A DNA stretch of 64,000 bases from Glaciozyma antarctica PI12 (Eukaryota > Basidiomycota > Microbotryomycetes > Kriegeriales > Camptobasidiaceae): the NCBI GenBank assembly GCA_002917775.1, contig KZ627151.1:260607-324606 (forward strand). The letters run 5' to 3'. Made by a program: the position numbers and the translations under genes. Below, piece after piece: positions 10,600 to 21,920 of this stretch; positions within the stretch are counted from its first letter, which is position 1, and the number at the start of each line of letters is the position of its first letter. The notes below the pieces were generated by a model. It searched no databases, was not told the DNA's origin, and was given only the letters and a program-made list of their open reading frames with translations.

Positions 10600-12759
10600 A
10601 TGCCGCCACGAGAACAGCCATCCAGCCCATCCCAGCAACCCACCACCACCCTCTCGCGCCCCAGTTCCCCCACCGCCAGCTCATCTCGCCCTCTCCTAAC
10701 GCGCCTGTGCGACACCTTCTCCCGCCCTCTCACCCCCTCCGAGCAATCCACGATCCTCCACGAGCTCCACTCGACTTTCACAGAATCTGCGCGGGTGCTG
10801 GAGCGCGGGACTGAGGAAGTCGAGGTGCGCTTCGCCGTCCAACAAGGGAGCTCGAGCTGACCTCCCGTGCAGTCAACATTGTTCCTCGACCCCTTTCCCA
10901 TCCTCCTTCTTCTCTGCCCACTGCTCCGGAAGAACGATGTGGGAACGACGGCTCTGGTGCGGGGTTGCTTGGAGTTGTTGGCGGGGTATTCGAGCGCGAA
11001 AGAGGTGGTGATGGGGATTGGGGAGCGGCTGGCTGGGCTTGGACCACCAAAAGAGGAGAGCGATAGTGAGCAAGGTGTTGAAGCTGGAGAGGGAGCGGCG
11101 GAGGAGGCGTGGGATGGGGTGGGAGCTGCGAGAGAGCTGGGAGGGCTGATTTGGTTGTATGCGCGAGGTGAGTGAGATCTTGCTGGGGAGGAGCGGAGCT
11201 GATGGAGCTGCAGTGCTGCCTAGAATCAAGGCGAAGCGACCGGCGAACTTCCTTCAGACGGCCGTTGAGACTATCCTCGCTGCTGTTGAAGGCTTGAAGG
11301 AGGCCGGAGTGTTCGAGCGAGAGGACGATGGGGAGGAAGGCCCTGTGCTGGAGACCTTTGGTGCAGTGCTGTCGTTTATCGAAGCTCTCGAAAACGATCT
11401 CTGGATCTCTGCAGTTCGCGAGCTCGTACGTACCTGCTCCCATTCCTTCTCGAGGCGCGACTGAATTCCATCGCAGTGCATTCCTCATCTCCAAACCCTA
11501 CTCACCTCCACCGTTGCCCTCCTCCACTCTTCCCTACCCTCCGACATCTGTAACGTCTTCTTCCTCGCCGCCTACCCGCGCTACCGGATCCCCTCTCGCG
11601 CCCTCGCTTCAACTCCTCGCACAGACGCTCTCTGGACCTCCGCCCTCGTTTGTCCCCTTCCTCTCCTTCCCTCACAGCCATTTAATCGTTTTCTCACAGG
11701 CCATCTCCCGCTCCCTCGGTCTACCTCACCAATCCCTCCTCGAATCCAGCACCTCCCCCACCCCCTTCCTCGGCTCCTTCATCCTCCTCACCCACCACCT
11801 CTCTTCAACCCCATCCATCCGGCCCTCATCACTCGCTTCTTCCTCCACTTTGCTAAGCCGGACGACCTCCCTCCTGATGCTGGCGTTCGCGAGCGGCGCG
11901 AAAAAGGTCGGGGAGGAGGAGGCGCTGTTTTGGGCTTGGTGGTGCGTGGAAGGAGCGGTGAAGGAGGGTGAGGAGATTGACGAGGGAGTACTCTTCACAC
12001 TCGTCGAGGTCCGTCCTTTCGTGCTTCCCCATCTCACACGCTGAACCCTCGTATAGATGTTATCGTCCGTTGCGGCTCTGTCCCCGAACCCAGCGACGCG
12101 GTTCCTCGCTTTTCGACTACTCGCAACGCTAGTGATGCGCGGAACGAGCAGGGAGGAGATTCAGCTCATGCTGCTCAAGGACCTCGTCGAGGATTGTCCG
12201 TTCGAGCAGATGCGCGTCGCCGGGACAGGGTTACTGCGCGAGGTGCTCGCTGAGAAGCTCGGTTCAGTACGTCCTCTCTTTACGGGGATGGGAACGGGGC
12301 TGATGAGCGCAGGAGGAGTCGTTGTTCGCTTCGCCGTTGCTGTTGGTGGAATTGGGGAGGACGTTCCTGAGGTTCGATCCGGTGTTTTTGCTTGTGAAGG
12401 GGGAGATGGAGCTCGATAAGTTCTTGGAGAAGCATCAGAGGAGTACGGTGGAGAAGCTCGGGCTGTATTATTTCCTGCTCGTGCGGGACGTCGCGAACAA
12501 GGTGCGTTCTTTCGATCCGTCGTCGCTGCCTCGCTAACCACCGGAACAGACGGGTATCCGCTCCTCGGCTTCAATCTCTTCGACGCACGAGCACTTTATC
12601 AACCCGCTTCGGAGGCATGCGACGGCGTGGAGTGCGGTGCTGGAGATTGAGCTGGCGCAGGAGGGGGCGGGAGCGGGGTTGTTCCAGCAGAGGATGGAGT
12701 TGGAGTTAGTGGTGTCGAGTTTGGGGAGGGTCGAGGAAGTGTTGAGTGCGATTGAGTAG
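10600..12759 (+). CDS. YAP1-binding/ALF4/glomulin-family protein
   Basis: All-helical protein of the family that includes yeast Ybp1/Ybp2 (oxidative stress, kinetochore), plant ALF4 and mammalian glomulin (a cullin-RING inhibitor). The ATG at 10600 gives MPPREQPSSPSQQP, a Ser/Pro-rich N-terminus, then FSRPLTPSEQSTILHEL. After introns come PFPILLLLCPLLRKNDVGTT, KRPANFLQTAVETILAAVE and FGAVLSFIEALENDLW. The most telling block is VEMLSSVAALSPNPATRFLA followed by FRLLATLVM and LLKDLVEDCPFEQMRVAGTG, which closely resembles this family's conserved repeat. The C-terminus is STVEKLGLYYFLLVRDVANK and FINPLRRHATAWSAVL. Introns carry GTGCGC/GTGAGT/GTACGT donors with CTGAC branch sites. The middle (about 11540-11780) has less certain exon edges. 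TAG is at 12757-12759. Confidence 0.75.
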
Positions 12760-13208
12760 GGGACGCCTCTCTCACCAAGTCGCGCTCTCTCTGTGACAAA
12801 CGCCTCAAGAAAAGCCGAAGTGCGGCTCGATCGGAAGAGAGCCGGATTCGCTCAGCACGTTTTTTTTTAGATGGTCTCAACGGGATTCGAGGGGATGGAC
12901 GAGAGACTCAGAGAGAGCAGAGTTGAACGGAGTGGAATACAGCCCAGTCCCTGTGACTGGAAGAAAAAGAAGAACTCCGCGCTGGGATGGGAGTCTCGGA
13001 TCCCAAACCCGCCGCACTTTCGGTCTTCACCTCTTTCGCTCCTCCCACCATCTACCGCGACCACATCGACAGCAACTCGCGCCAGGAATCACGCCAACAC
13101 TCAGGCCAGCCCCTTTGCCCGCCTGCACCCTCGCCAGCCACCCTCAACCGAGCTCAAAAGGTGCGCACGACCCGCGTAGCACTTTCGCATCTTCTTCCCC
13201 CTCCTCCC
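12760..13208. other. intergenic/5' region of LCB2
   Basis: 450 bp with an A-rich spot (aagaaaaagaagaa near 12960) and a C/T-rich run just before the LCB2 start, like other promoters here. No independent gene is seen. The LCB2 frame can be read upstream to an ATG at 12987, but a GTGCGC…cccatg configuration makes 13209 the better start. Confidence 0.5.
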
Positions 13209-15553
13209 ATGCGCCGCTCCACGCCTTCGTCTCCCCCACCCACCAAGTTCCCCACCAAGGCCGCCCCGACCATCGGCATCGACGGCGCTCCCATGTCGGC
13301 CCACTCGTACCTCACCAGCGTCCAGCGCACTTCAGCAGCGCGCGCCCGATCCTCGTCTCTCACGTCGTCCCTCGTCAGCTATTCCGACTCGAGCGTCCTC
13401 AGTGAAGCGCGCCGCGTTCGGTCGGGATCATCTAGTGCAGGAGACGAGCCTCCCGAGCGGCCGCAGGGGTGGAAGGGACTCAACAGCGTGATGCCAACGC
13501 CTTCTTCGGTCTCGGCCACTCGTCCTCCGACGTCGACGTATGATACCGATTTCGTTCCCGACCCCTCCGATGCCTACTCGCTAAGGTGAGTACAGTGGGT
13601 GTGAACGCGAAGGAGGAGCGGGGCTGACGAGTTGGGCACAGGCACTCTGAATACGGGTACGATGTCAACCCCGCCCATCGAGCCATCTCCCAGTACGCGC
13701 TGGGAACCTCGTTGCGCGCTTCCGACGAGGAGCCTTCCATCTGGATCTACTTTGGCACCTACCTGAGTTGTGAGTCGCCCTTTGAGTCAGGGTACCTGGA
13801 AGCTGACCCACGCTTGCAGACGCCCTCCTCATCGTTATTGGTCACCTACGCGACTTCTTCGGCAAGTGGATGTTCCCTGCAGAGTACTCTCATCTCCAGC
13901 CTCACGACGTGCGTTCCCCCACTCTTCCCTCCGATCCCCAGCTGACCCCCAGACGCGCGCAGGGCTATGCTCCCCTCTACTCCGATTTCGACTCGTTCTA
14001 CACGCGCCGCCTCAAGCTCCGTATCGACGACTGCTTCGGCCGCCCCATCACCGCCGTCGCCTCCCGCACCGCTACCCTCCTCAACCGTACCTCGTCCAAC
14101 TTTTACACCTCCTTCACCTTCACCGGCGAAACGACTCAGGCTCTCAACGTCTCCTCGTACAACTACCTCGGCTTCGCCCAATCCCGAGGCGCCTGCGCCG
14201 ACCAAGCCGAAGCGATGGTCAAGCACTTTGGCGTTTCGAGCGCCGGCGGCCGCGCGGACGTCGGGACGAACGACTTGCACGTCCAGGCTGAGCGCCTCGT
14301 CGCCAACTTTGTCGGCACCGAGGACGCGATGATTGTCGGGATGGGGTTCGCGACGAATTCGACGACGCTCCCCGCGCTCGTGAGTAAGGGGTGCCTCGTC
14401 ATTTCGGACGAGTTGAACCACGCGAGTATTCGGTTTGGAGCGAGGTTGAGTGGGAGTATGGTGCGGCAGTACAAGCATAACGATATGGAGGACCTCGAGG
14501 CGCTCTTGCGTGAATGCGTTAGTCAGGGACAACCGCGAACGCATAGGCCGTGGAAGAAGATCTTGGTCATCGTCGAGGGACTCTACTCGATGGAGGGAAC
14601 GATGGTCGACTTACCGAGGATGCTCGAGCTCAAGCAGAAGTACAAGGTGCGTTTCCGTTCACATAGAGAGGGAATGCAGCTGATGCGATGACTGCAGTTC
14701 TACCTCTTCGTCGACGAGGCGCACTCGATTGGCGCGCTAGGACCTAATGGACGAGGTGTCTGCGACTACTTTGGCGTCGACCCTCGCAACGTCGATATTC
14801 TCATGGGAACCTTCACCAAGTGTACGTCCTCTTTTCCTCCCTTCATTCGTACCGAACTAACCTCCCTCGTTGCAGCCTTTGGCGCCGCAGGAGGCTACGT
14901 TGCCGGGTCGCACGCCCTCATCTCCTCCCTCCGCCTCTCGTCGCACGCCCAGAACTACGCCGAAGCGATGCCCCCTCCCGTCGTCTCGCAAATCATCACC
15001 TCGATGGGCTCTATCATGGGCCCCTCGGCTATCAACTTTGTCCCCTCGCTCGCCAACCTCCCAGCGCACCTCATGAACGGCGAAGAGGGCAAGGACCGAC
15101 TTCGACGACTGGCGTTCAACTGCCGCTACCTCTCGGGATGCTTGAAGAAGCTCGGTTTCATCGTTTATGGTCACCAGGATTCGCCCATCGTACCCATGCT
15201 CGTCTTCGCCCCTGGAAAGATGTGCCTGTTCTCGCGCCTCATGCTCGAGCGCCACAAGATTATCGTCGTCGTCGTCGCCTACCCCGCGTGCGTTCCTTCC
15301 TCTCTCCAAATCTGCCGCGTACTGACTCGCTCGCCACAGTACTCCCCTCGTCTCAGGCCGCGTGCGGTTCTGCCTCTCATCGGCCCACACGAAGGAGGAC
15401 CTCGACAACCTCCTCATCGCAACCGACGACGTCGGAGGGATGTTAGGCCTCAAGCTCAGTCCTTCGGGATCGAGGATGAAGGTCGAGGATGTCATTGCGC
15501 AGGGAGTGCAGATGGTCAGGGATGCGTCGGGGGACGAGGATTTGGGGCTGTAG
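13209..15553 (+). CDS. LCB2: serine palmitoyltransferase subunit 2 (LCB2)
   Basis: PLP-dependent subunit of the ER enzyme that condenses L-serine with palmitoyl-CoA to 3-ketosphinganine, the first step of sphingolipid synthesis; it works as a heteromer with LCB1. After a Ser-rich cytosolic N-terminus comes a membrane-proximal helix (YALLIVIGHLRDFFGKWMF), then the alpha-oxoamine synthase core: [81 protein letters not shown] and the PLP lysine loop GTFTKSFGAAGGYVAG. The Lys codon sits two bases from an intron, and Ser is rebuilt across it. The C-terminus has AYPATPLVSGRVRFCLSSAH and DNLLIATDDVGGMLGLKL. About 650 aa, which is long for the family because of the N-terminus. All key His, Asp and Lys residues are present. 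Start chosen at ATG 13209. A divergent paralogue lies at 30731-33032. Confidence 0.93.
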
Positions 15554-15771
15554 AGCGCTTGGGGCGTTCGTTTTTTTTGTAGATAGGATGAGAGCAGGGC
15601 TCTGGATACCCCCGTTCCTGGGAGCGAGTAATTTAACCTTTAATATGCTTTGCGAACGTGAACGTGTGGAGAGGAGGTACTCGAGCCAGAGCAAAGGGGA
15701 GAAAGGGAACGCGACCACTTCGCGGCGCCGGCGGTCCTCTTCCTCCTCCCACACCTCCGCCGCCTTCAACG

Positions 15772-18360
15772 ATGCCACCAAGGCGGAAAGCAGCCGCAAA
15801 AGCTAGCAAACCTCCCTCCCCCGAGCCCGAACCAGCTTCTCCCGTCCCCCTCCCCGCCTCCTCAAGCCTCTCCGCCCTCCCCTCTCTCGAACCCACACCT
15901 CACGCCTCTCCCTCCGCCTCTCCCCTCCCCATCCACCCGCAACCGACCTTCTCCGCCCTACGCGCAGCCTTCCGTTCCGCGACACACGAGCTCGTCGAAA
16001 GCCTTCGAGAGCGGAGGAAGGGCGGGAGTTTGGAGCCGGTTGAGGAGGGGGAGATGGAGGGGATTGTGGAGGGGTTGTTGGATAGGGTTGGGAGAGGGGA
16101 GGAGGGGGAGGAGGGGTGGAGGAGGGATGTGATGAGAGGGATCTATGAGAAGGGGTTGGAGGCGGCGCTGTTTGATGTGGTGAGTCCTGTCTTTCAACAG
16201 GGAGGGGAGGGGCTGATGTGGTTACGTGCAGGCGATGGGGTTGACGGAGGTGGGGGATTATACGCCGGCGTCGTATGCGCTGTTGGCGGACTTGCTCGAC
16301 GTGATCCTCACCTTCTCCGACCGAGGTAAGCCTGCTCCCCTTCTCCGCGCGAGACGCTGGTGACTGATGCTGGAGTAGATTACACGGACGCCAACCTCCC
16401 TCTCATCTGTATCGGACCTCTCCTCGACCTGCAGACGATCGAAGGCTGCCACCACATCTTCGCCTACATCGAATCGCGCGTCGAGCGTCTAACCAAGGTG
16501 CGCGCCAACCCCTTTCGATGCGTGGCCCTCGCTAACGTTTCGCAGAACATGCATCCGACCAAGGGCAAAGGCCCTCTCCTACTTCGATTCCTCAACGAGC
16601 TCCTCCGCCGCTTGCCGAAGAGCAATACGGAGCATGTCATTTTCAGCGGACGGATCCTCATGTTCCTCAGCAGCGTCTTCCCGCTCGGCGAGAAGAGTGG
16701 AGTCAACTTGCGCGGTAACTTCAACATCACGAAAGGGACTGTATACGAAAGAGACAGTAGAATGGGATGGTCGTCGACGAGGGTCGTGAGTCCTCTCGCA
16801 TCAGCCGCGCGTGCCTTACTGATCTTAGGGAACGACAGCTCAATCCGAGGACTTCTACACGACCTTCTGGTCCCTCCAGCGCTTCTTCACCGACCCCTCA
16901 CTCCTCTTCACGCCCGGCGCTAGCGACCCCTTCAAATCGCTCCAGCACGGACTGACGAAGACGCTCGAGGCGTTCGCGGAGGCGACGACGAAGGAGAAGG
17001 AGCTGTTGGGCGCGGGGAAGGAGGGGGGGAAGGTCAAGGCGATCGAGGAGGAGGAAGTGATGGAGCACTACTTCTTTCCCAAATTCTTGACGAGTCGGAA
17101 CCTCCTCGAACTCGAGGTACGTTCCTCTCCTACCTTTGTCTCGCGCGGAACTAACGAGAGTAATGACACAGCTCGCCGACGCGGCGTTCCGTCGCCAGAT
17201 CCTCGTCCAAGCTCTCGTTCTCTTCCAATACCTCCTCGGATTCTCCCCCTCCTCCCGCTCCAAATCCATCGCTCTGCCCATGACCAACGCCCCCGCTCTC
17301 CCTCCCCACACCCTTTCTTCCACCAACTTACTTCTCACCAACTCACGTCCTCGCAATCGCTCATCCCCCGCGCGCAGGAGACCTGGATCAACGACCTTCG
17401 CACGAAGACGCTCGCTGAGATGCAAGCTATGATCGGCGGCCCTCGTTTCCGCCAAACCGTCGAACTCATCCTCTCCCGCGAACAAAACTGGGTTCGTCCC
17501 TCCCCCTCTCTCCCCCGCACGAGCTAACGGCGAGGGACAGATCAATTGGAAACTCAGATCGTGCCTCCCTTTTGAGACCCCGCCTCTACCTATTGAGGCG
17601 AGTGAGAAAGCGCGGAATAAGCTCGGGTACCAGACGCGCAAGATCAAGCCTTTTCCGTACAAGATGGGGAACCCGACGCTCTCGAAATTATGGGAACGGG
17701 ATCTCACGAGCCTCGAGGCGTTCGAGCCCGCTAAGACTCTGTGCGTTTCCTTTCTCCTTCGTGGGCGGGGGTGGTGGCTGATGAGAGCAGGGAGGAGAGC
17801 TTTGATCGACTGGTGAGGGATTGGAAGATGACGGAACGGATCATCAAGCAGCGTCTTTCAGCCCTCGCTACCAACCCCGCGCTCTCCGACGAAATCGAGC
17901 GGGTCCGTCCCCCCCTCCCTTCCCTCTCCCCCGCTAACGCCCCTCGCAGCTCGAGATCAAAGCGAAGGCACTGCACTGGCGCGCGATCCGCGTCGCATCG
18001 ACGGAGCATCTGCATCTGTTTGCGAGTATTGGAGCGGGGGATTTGGATGAGTTGGTGAGGGTTAGGGAGGAGGAGAGGAGGGAGGCGGAGAAGACGCCTG
18101 AGGAGAGGGAGGAGGAGAGGAGGGTTAAGGAGGAGGAGAGGGTTGAGAGGGAGAGGGTGAAGAAGGAGGAGGAGGAGGAGAGGGTTAAGGAGGAGGAGAA
18201 GGTGGAGAAGAAGGTGGAGGACGTCGAGATGGGGACGGTGGAGAGGGAGAGGGCCAAGACGCCGCCTTTGAGGGAGAAGGAACCTAGTACGCCTAAGCGA
18301 CCTCGAGGGCAGGAGGAAGATCCAGAGCGGGAGGTGAAGAAGCTCAAGAACTCGGACTAG
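15772..18360 (+). CDS. THO complex subunit 1 (THOC1/Hpr1-like)
   Basis: Nuclear THO/TREX subunit coupling transcription elongation to mRNP assembly and export. The ATG at 15772 gives MPPRRKAAAKASKPP and a Pro/Ser-rich lead. The THOC1 core reads LICIGPLLDLQTIEGCHHIF, FAYIESRVERLTK, NMHPTKGKGPLLLRFLNELL, RRLPKSNTEHVIFSGRILMF, LSSVFPLGEKSGVNLRGNFN, FWSLQRFFTDPSLLF, FRRQILVQALVLFQYLLGF, INWKLRSCLPFETPPL and KPFPYKMGNPTLSKLWE. It ends in a long Glu/Lys/Arg-rich coiled or disordered tail with EPSTPKRPRGQ and VKKLKNSD. At least eight short introns are supported. Around 17290-17390 the frame changes without a usable intron (the only GT gives a 31-nt intron), so either a base is miscalled or an exon edge is missed. 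TAG is at 18358-18360, only 18 bp from the convergent neighbour's stop. Confidence 0.88.
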
Positions 18361-18378
18361 CTGTAATCACTGGTTTGT

Positions 18379-19434
18379 TCATTGCTCTGCGACTCGGTCG
18401 GCGACAGGAACGAACGGAGTCGTCATGTGTACCGGTAGCTGAATCCCCTCTGCCACCTTGGCGAGCATCTCAACCAACCCTTTCTCCCCCTCGGACGTCC
18501 TCACGATCCCCCTCAACAACCTTCTCACCGCTCCGCGTTTCCGCGACTCGGGCATCGCCGCCACGAACGCGGCCAACTTGTCCCCTCCGAGCGCCTTCAA
18601 CGCCTTCTCGATCCCCGCGATACGTTCAAGGTTCTTGTCCCCTCCTTGAACCGCGATGGAGAGGGCTGCGATAAGGCCTACGGGGTCGACCTTGTCGGCA
18701 GGGCAGGAGAGAGTGACCAACGCGCGAAGTTGGTGCGGCGCCTCGAGCAAAGCCTTCTTCTCCGTCTCTCCCTCGAGTCCCTCCGTCCTCTTCGCAAGCG
18801 CAAAGAAGAGGTAATCCGCCTCGCGAACTCGCTCGATCTCGAGTCCGTACGTCGTTCGGTCCTTGAGGATCTCGAGTGCCCTCAGCGGGGCGTCCTCGAG
18901 TCGGTCCATTAGGATGGGAAGGACGTCATGAGGGACTTGAAGGCCTCTACGGCGCCAGGCGGCGAGGAGGTCGATAGAGGTATCGAGGTGGGAGGAATCG
19001 GAGGACCGGATGAGGGAGGTGAGGAGGCGTGGGGAGGGGAGGTAGGAACGGAGGGCGAATTGGGATTGGGCGAGGAGGGTCGTGATGCGTCGATTGCAGT
19101 TCTTGTAGTCCCGGAGACGGCGTTCGGGCTTGGTGAGGTTGTCGGAGGGGGAGGAAGGGGAGTCGGAGAGGTCGTCCTCCTCGATGATGTCCTCCTCAAA
19201 CTCGTCGAAGGCCTCTTCTGCTGCTGCAGCTTGATGGGACTTTTTCTTGAGGACTGTGTGGGTGGAACTGGTTAGCTAGGAGCGGGGCGGGGAGAGAGGC
19301 AGGAGCGTACGGGAAGGAGTGGGAGCAAAGGCGTGTAGATGGCGAGGGGAAGGGATGACGTGAAGTGGGCGAGCGATGGCGGTTGGTCTGAGGTTACGGA
19401 GACAGCTTAAGCAGCTTCGAGTCAACTTTGACAT
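18379..19434 (-). CDS. predicted mitochondrial protein of unknown function
   Basis: The ATG at 19434 starts MSKLTRSCLSCLRNLRPTAI followed by ARPLHVIPSPRHL: Arg-rich, with no acidic residues for about 40 positions, a textbook mitochondrial presequence. One intron (donor GTACGC at about 19310, acceptor cacag) leads into LKKKSHQAAAAEEAFDEF, an acidic patch (EEDIIEEDDLSD), KPERRLRDYKNCNRRITTLL, and then paired helices: SYLPSPRLLTSLI, SIDLLAAWRRRGLQVPHDVL, DAPLRALEILKDRTTYGLEI and RRLLRGIVRTSEGEKGLVEM. The regular helix pairs suggest a helical-repeat fold, perhaps of the kind seen in mitochondrial ribosome or RNA-processing factors, but I do not recognise a family. About 325 aa. The gene is tail-to-tail with THOC1. 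Confidence 0.7.
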
Positions 19435-19965
19435 CGTCGGGAGCGAGACGGAGAAGAGGATAAACGACTTGGGCGGGAGAAGTCGAACTCTGGCTCAGTC
19501 GCGCACGGGCCACACGAGCTCGTCTTCGCAGGGGGCGGGAGGGCTGCTTTCGACCTTTCCCCTTTCAAATTAACGCTATCTGGCCCACAGATGTCGGGTA
19601 CGAGAGTCTTCTCTCGTCATCTTCGAATCATCTCACCGTCGACGCCGAACATTGTCGACAACTTCGCACCGAGATCAGCGAGCCCTTCCACTGGCGTTGA
19701 GGCTACGGAAAGAGCATCACGAGAGGCTTGCTTAAGAGCAAGAGAGAGTACGAGAACTTGAGCGAAAGATGCCCGAACAGCTTGAGACGTTTGAGCAAGC
19801 AAGCAAGCAAGCAAGCAGTACTAGAACCTTGGGAGCAGACAGGAGCGAGGTTACAAGCCAAAGCATCAGTCCTTCCTCCCATCTCCACCACACCGACGTA
19901 CGAAACATTACACCTTTCCTGCACAACCCCACACATCATAATCCCAACCTCCCCCTCGGCGACCC
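19435..19965. other. intergenic, no gene seen
   Basis: 530 bp holding the promoter of the mitochondrial-protein gene and the 3' side of the next minus-strand gene. It contains an AGCA microsatellite (19794-19817). No convincing coding frame. Confidence 0.5.
19794..19817. repeat. (AGCA)6 microsatellite
   Basis: Six uninterrupted tetranucleotide units, directly readable. Confidence 0.9.
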
Positions 19966-20782
19966 TCATCCAAACAGCTCTCCGACCCCTCCATCCCTCC
20001 TACTCCGCTCCCCATCCATCGCCACCAACCCCTCCACAAGCGCCTGCATCTGATCCCTCTCCACGCTTTCCGCTATCCCCTCCCCCATCTCCCTCGGACT
20101 CCCCACCACCCCTCCCACCTCCTCCCCCCGTTTCCCCTCGCTCCTCACCACCACCTCCCTCCTCACAGGCTCCATAACACCCCCCTCTTTCCACCCCGGA
20201 GCAATCCGGTTCAACCTCGCTTTCCTCGCTCGTTCCTTAGACTCTGCAAGAGAAGCGAGGAGGTGTAATCGTTGAGAATGGTACGCTTGGAGGTCGTGCA
20301 GTGCTGGAGGGAGAGTGGAGAGGACGTGAGATTCGAGAGAGTGGGGGTAGACGAACTACGGAGGTGGGCCGGAGGTTAGCGGGGAGAGAGAGCGGAGGGA
20401 GGACGCACGTAGGCTGTTATGTCCTCGGGGAGCGGGTGGATGTCGGGTGGGAGCTCGATCTGGGTTTGATGGGGTTAGCTTTTGCGTAGAACGAGCGTGG
20501 GGAGAGAGCGCACGGGCTTTGGTACCCTGAAGGAGGGACTCTTGATGAGGGGGACCTTGTCGACGAGCTGCGACTGGGCGAAAGGTCAGCTCGTGCGGCG
20601 GTGGTGGAGCAGGGTATAGGGGTGAGTTACGGTACTTGGGAATCCTCCGGCGGGTGTGTTTGAGGCGGCTGGCGTTGGGAGGAGGTGGGAGCGGAGCGGA
20701 GGCGATGGTGAGAGGGAGCAGAGGTGGAGCGTCAGCAAGGGGGAGCTGCTGGAGAGAGCAAGAGAGTGGTCTTACGGTTCAT
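19966..20782 (-). CDS. small conserved-looking protein, unknown function
   Basis: Five exons can be joined cleanly. The ATG at 20782 (ATGAACC then a GTAAGA donor) gives MNPASNTPAGGFPSTSQLVD. It continues KVPLIKSPSFRVPKP, IELPPDIHPLPEDITAY, FVYPHSLESHVLSTLPPALH, a helix DLQAYHSQRLHLLASLAESK, then ERARKARLNRIAPGWKEGGV. The C-terminus is charged and ends RDQMQALVEGLVAMDGER and VGELFG. About 195 aa. Each junction uses a GT donor, a CTGAC/CTAAC branch and an AG acceptor, which strongly supports a real gene. There is no membrane segment or signal peptide. The central YFVYP block and the basic helix look like conserved cores, but I cannot name a family. Confidence 0.7.
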
Positions 20783-21920
20783 ATCCGAGCTGCCTTGAAG
20801 CTAGGCGAGTAGACAGATTGGTAGGAGGAGGTAGGAGGAAGGTAAGCAGCTCGCCGACGACTCCGCGTTCGCCTCTCTCTCCTCCCCTCAACCTCGCCTC
20901 CAGAATCTCCACCGCTTTGACCATTTCAAGCTTCTCTGCGCCTCCAGATCTGGCACTGCGTGGTCCCAGCTTCGATTCGAGCTGAACTGAGCTCGAGGTC
21001 AACGTCGCAGGCCGCCACGTCGACACAGGAGCTCTCCCGCCAACCCAAGTCCTGCTTCTCACTGGGAGCACCTCCCTAGACTGCGCTTCACTCCGTTCCC
21101 GTTCTGCTCAAGTTTCGGCGCCTTCTGCTCTCGCGGTGCAGCCTCGTCGCTCCAGCGAAACCTCGCGTCCTGCGAACCTCCCGAACCTTGGAGTCAGGAA
21201 ACGGATGGAGGGCTCTACGCTGCATGTCTCCCAGCGTACGAGGAGCAGCTCTAGGTACCGCCGAACGCTGAACTTAAACGAGGAACTGCGTTTCGCTGCT
21301 GCTCTCTCTGCTCCCGTGCACTCACAACCCAGAGTTTGAGGCTTCGTCGTGCCGATGTACACCTTGAAGTACTGCTTCGGAACCCTTCCAGCATCCTTCC
21401 TTTCCTGACCTGCTTTTCGTAGCGGGAGTTCCGGCGCTGGGGAAAGGAGTTTCCTGAGTCCTCGACTATCGTTGTGTTTGAGGACACCGCTGCGCCGCTG
21501 CCCACGCAAAGGAGATGGGCAAGGAATCACAGAAGACGCAATCGATCGCAATCTCCCATCCCGATACGATAACGAAGCTGCTCTCTCCCTAGCTCGTCGC
21601 GAGAACGCGCTTGCGAAGGCCATTTCTCCAGCTCGCTCACACCTCTCAGGCTCTCGAAGGTATGCTCCCGTTTGCTTCGACCCGCTCTTTCACCAACTTG
21701 AAAAAGACGCAATTTAGCTGTCTGGGGGATCGACCGTGTCCAGAACCCGGAATGGGATTCGAGCTGATTCAAGGCAATATACGGACGGACGATCGAGGAG
21801 TAATAGAACTCACCGACCGAGCTTTGCTCAGCCACGGCGTGCTCTCTTAACTCCAACGAAGCAGCTGCTGCAGCCAACGTCGACTTCTCAATACCAGCGG
21901 CTGTCGCGGCGTCCCCAGCC
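20783..21920. other. 1.1-kb intergenic region, no gene recognised
   Basis: It lies between two divergent genes. Several open frames of 60-170 codons occur on both strands (for example 21108-21623 on minus), but none has recognisable motifs, introns or steady codon bias. A bidirectional promoter region is the simplest reading. Confidence 0.4.

Noticed and set aside
12987-13208. Upstream ATG extending LCB2 by 74 codons
   Set aside because: The extension is Pro/Ser-rich with intron-like features, and the ATG at 13209 fits the gene better.
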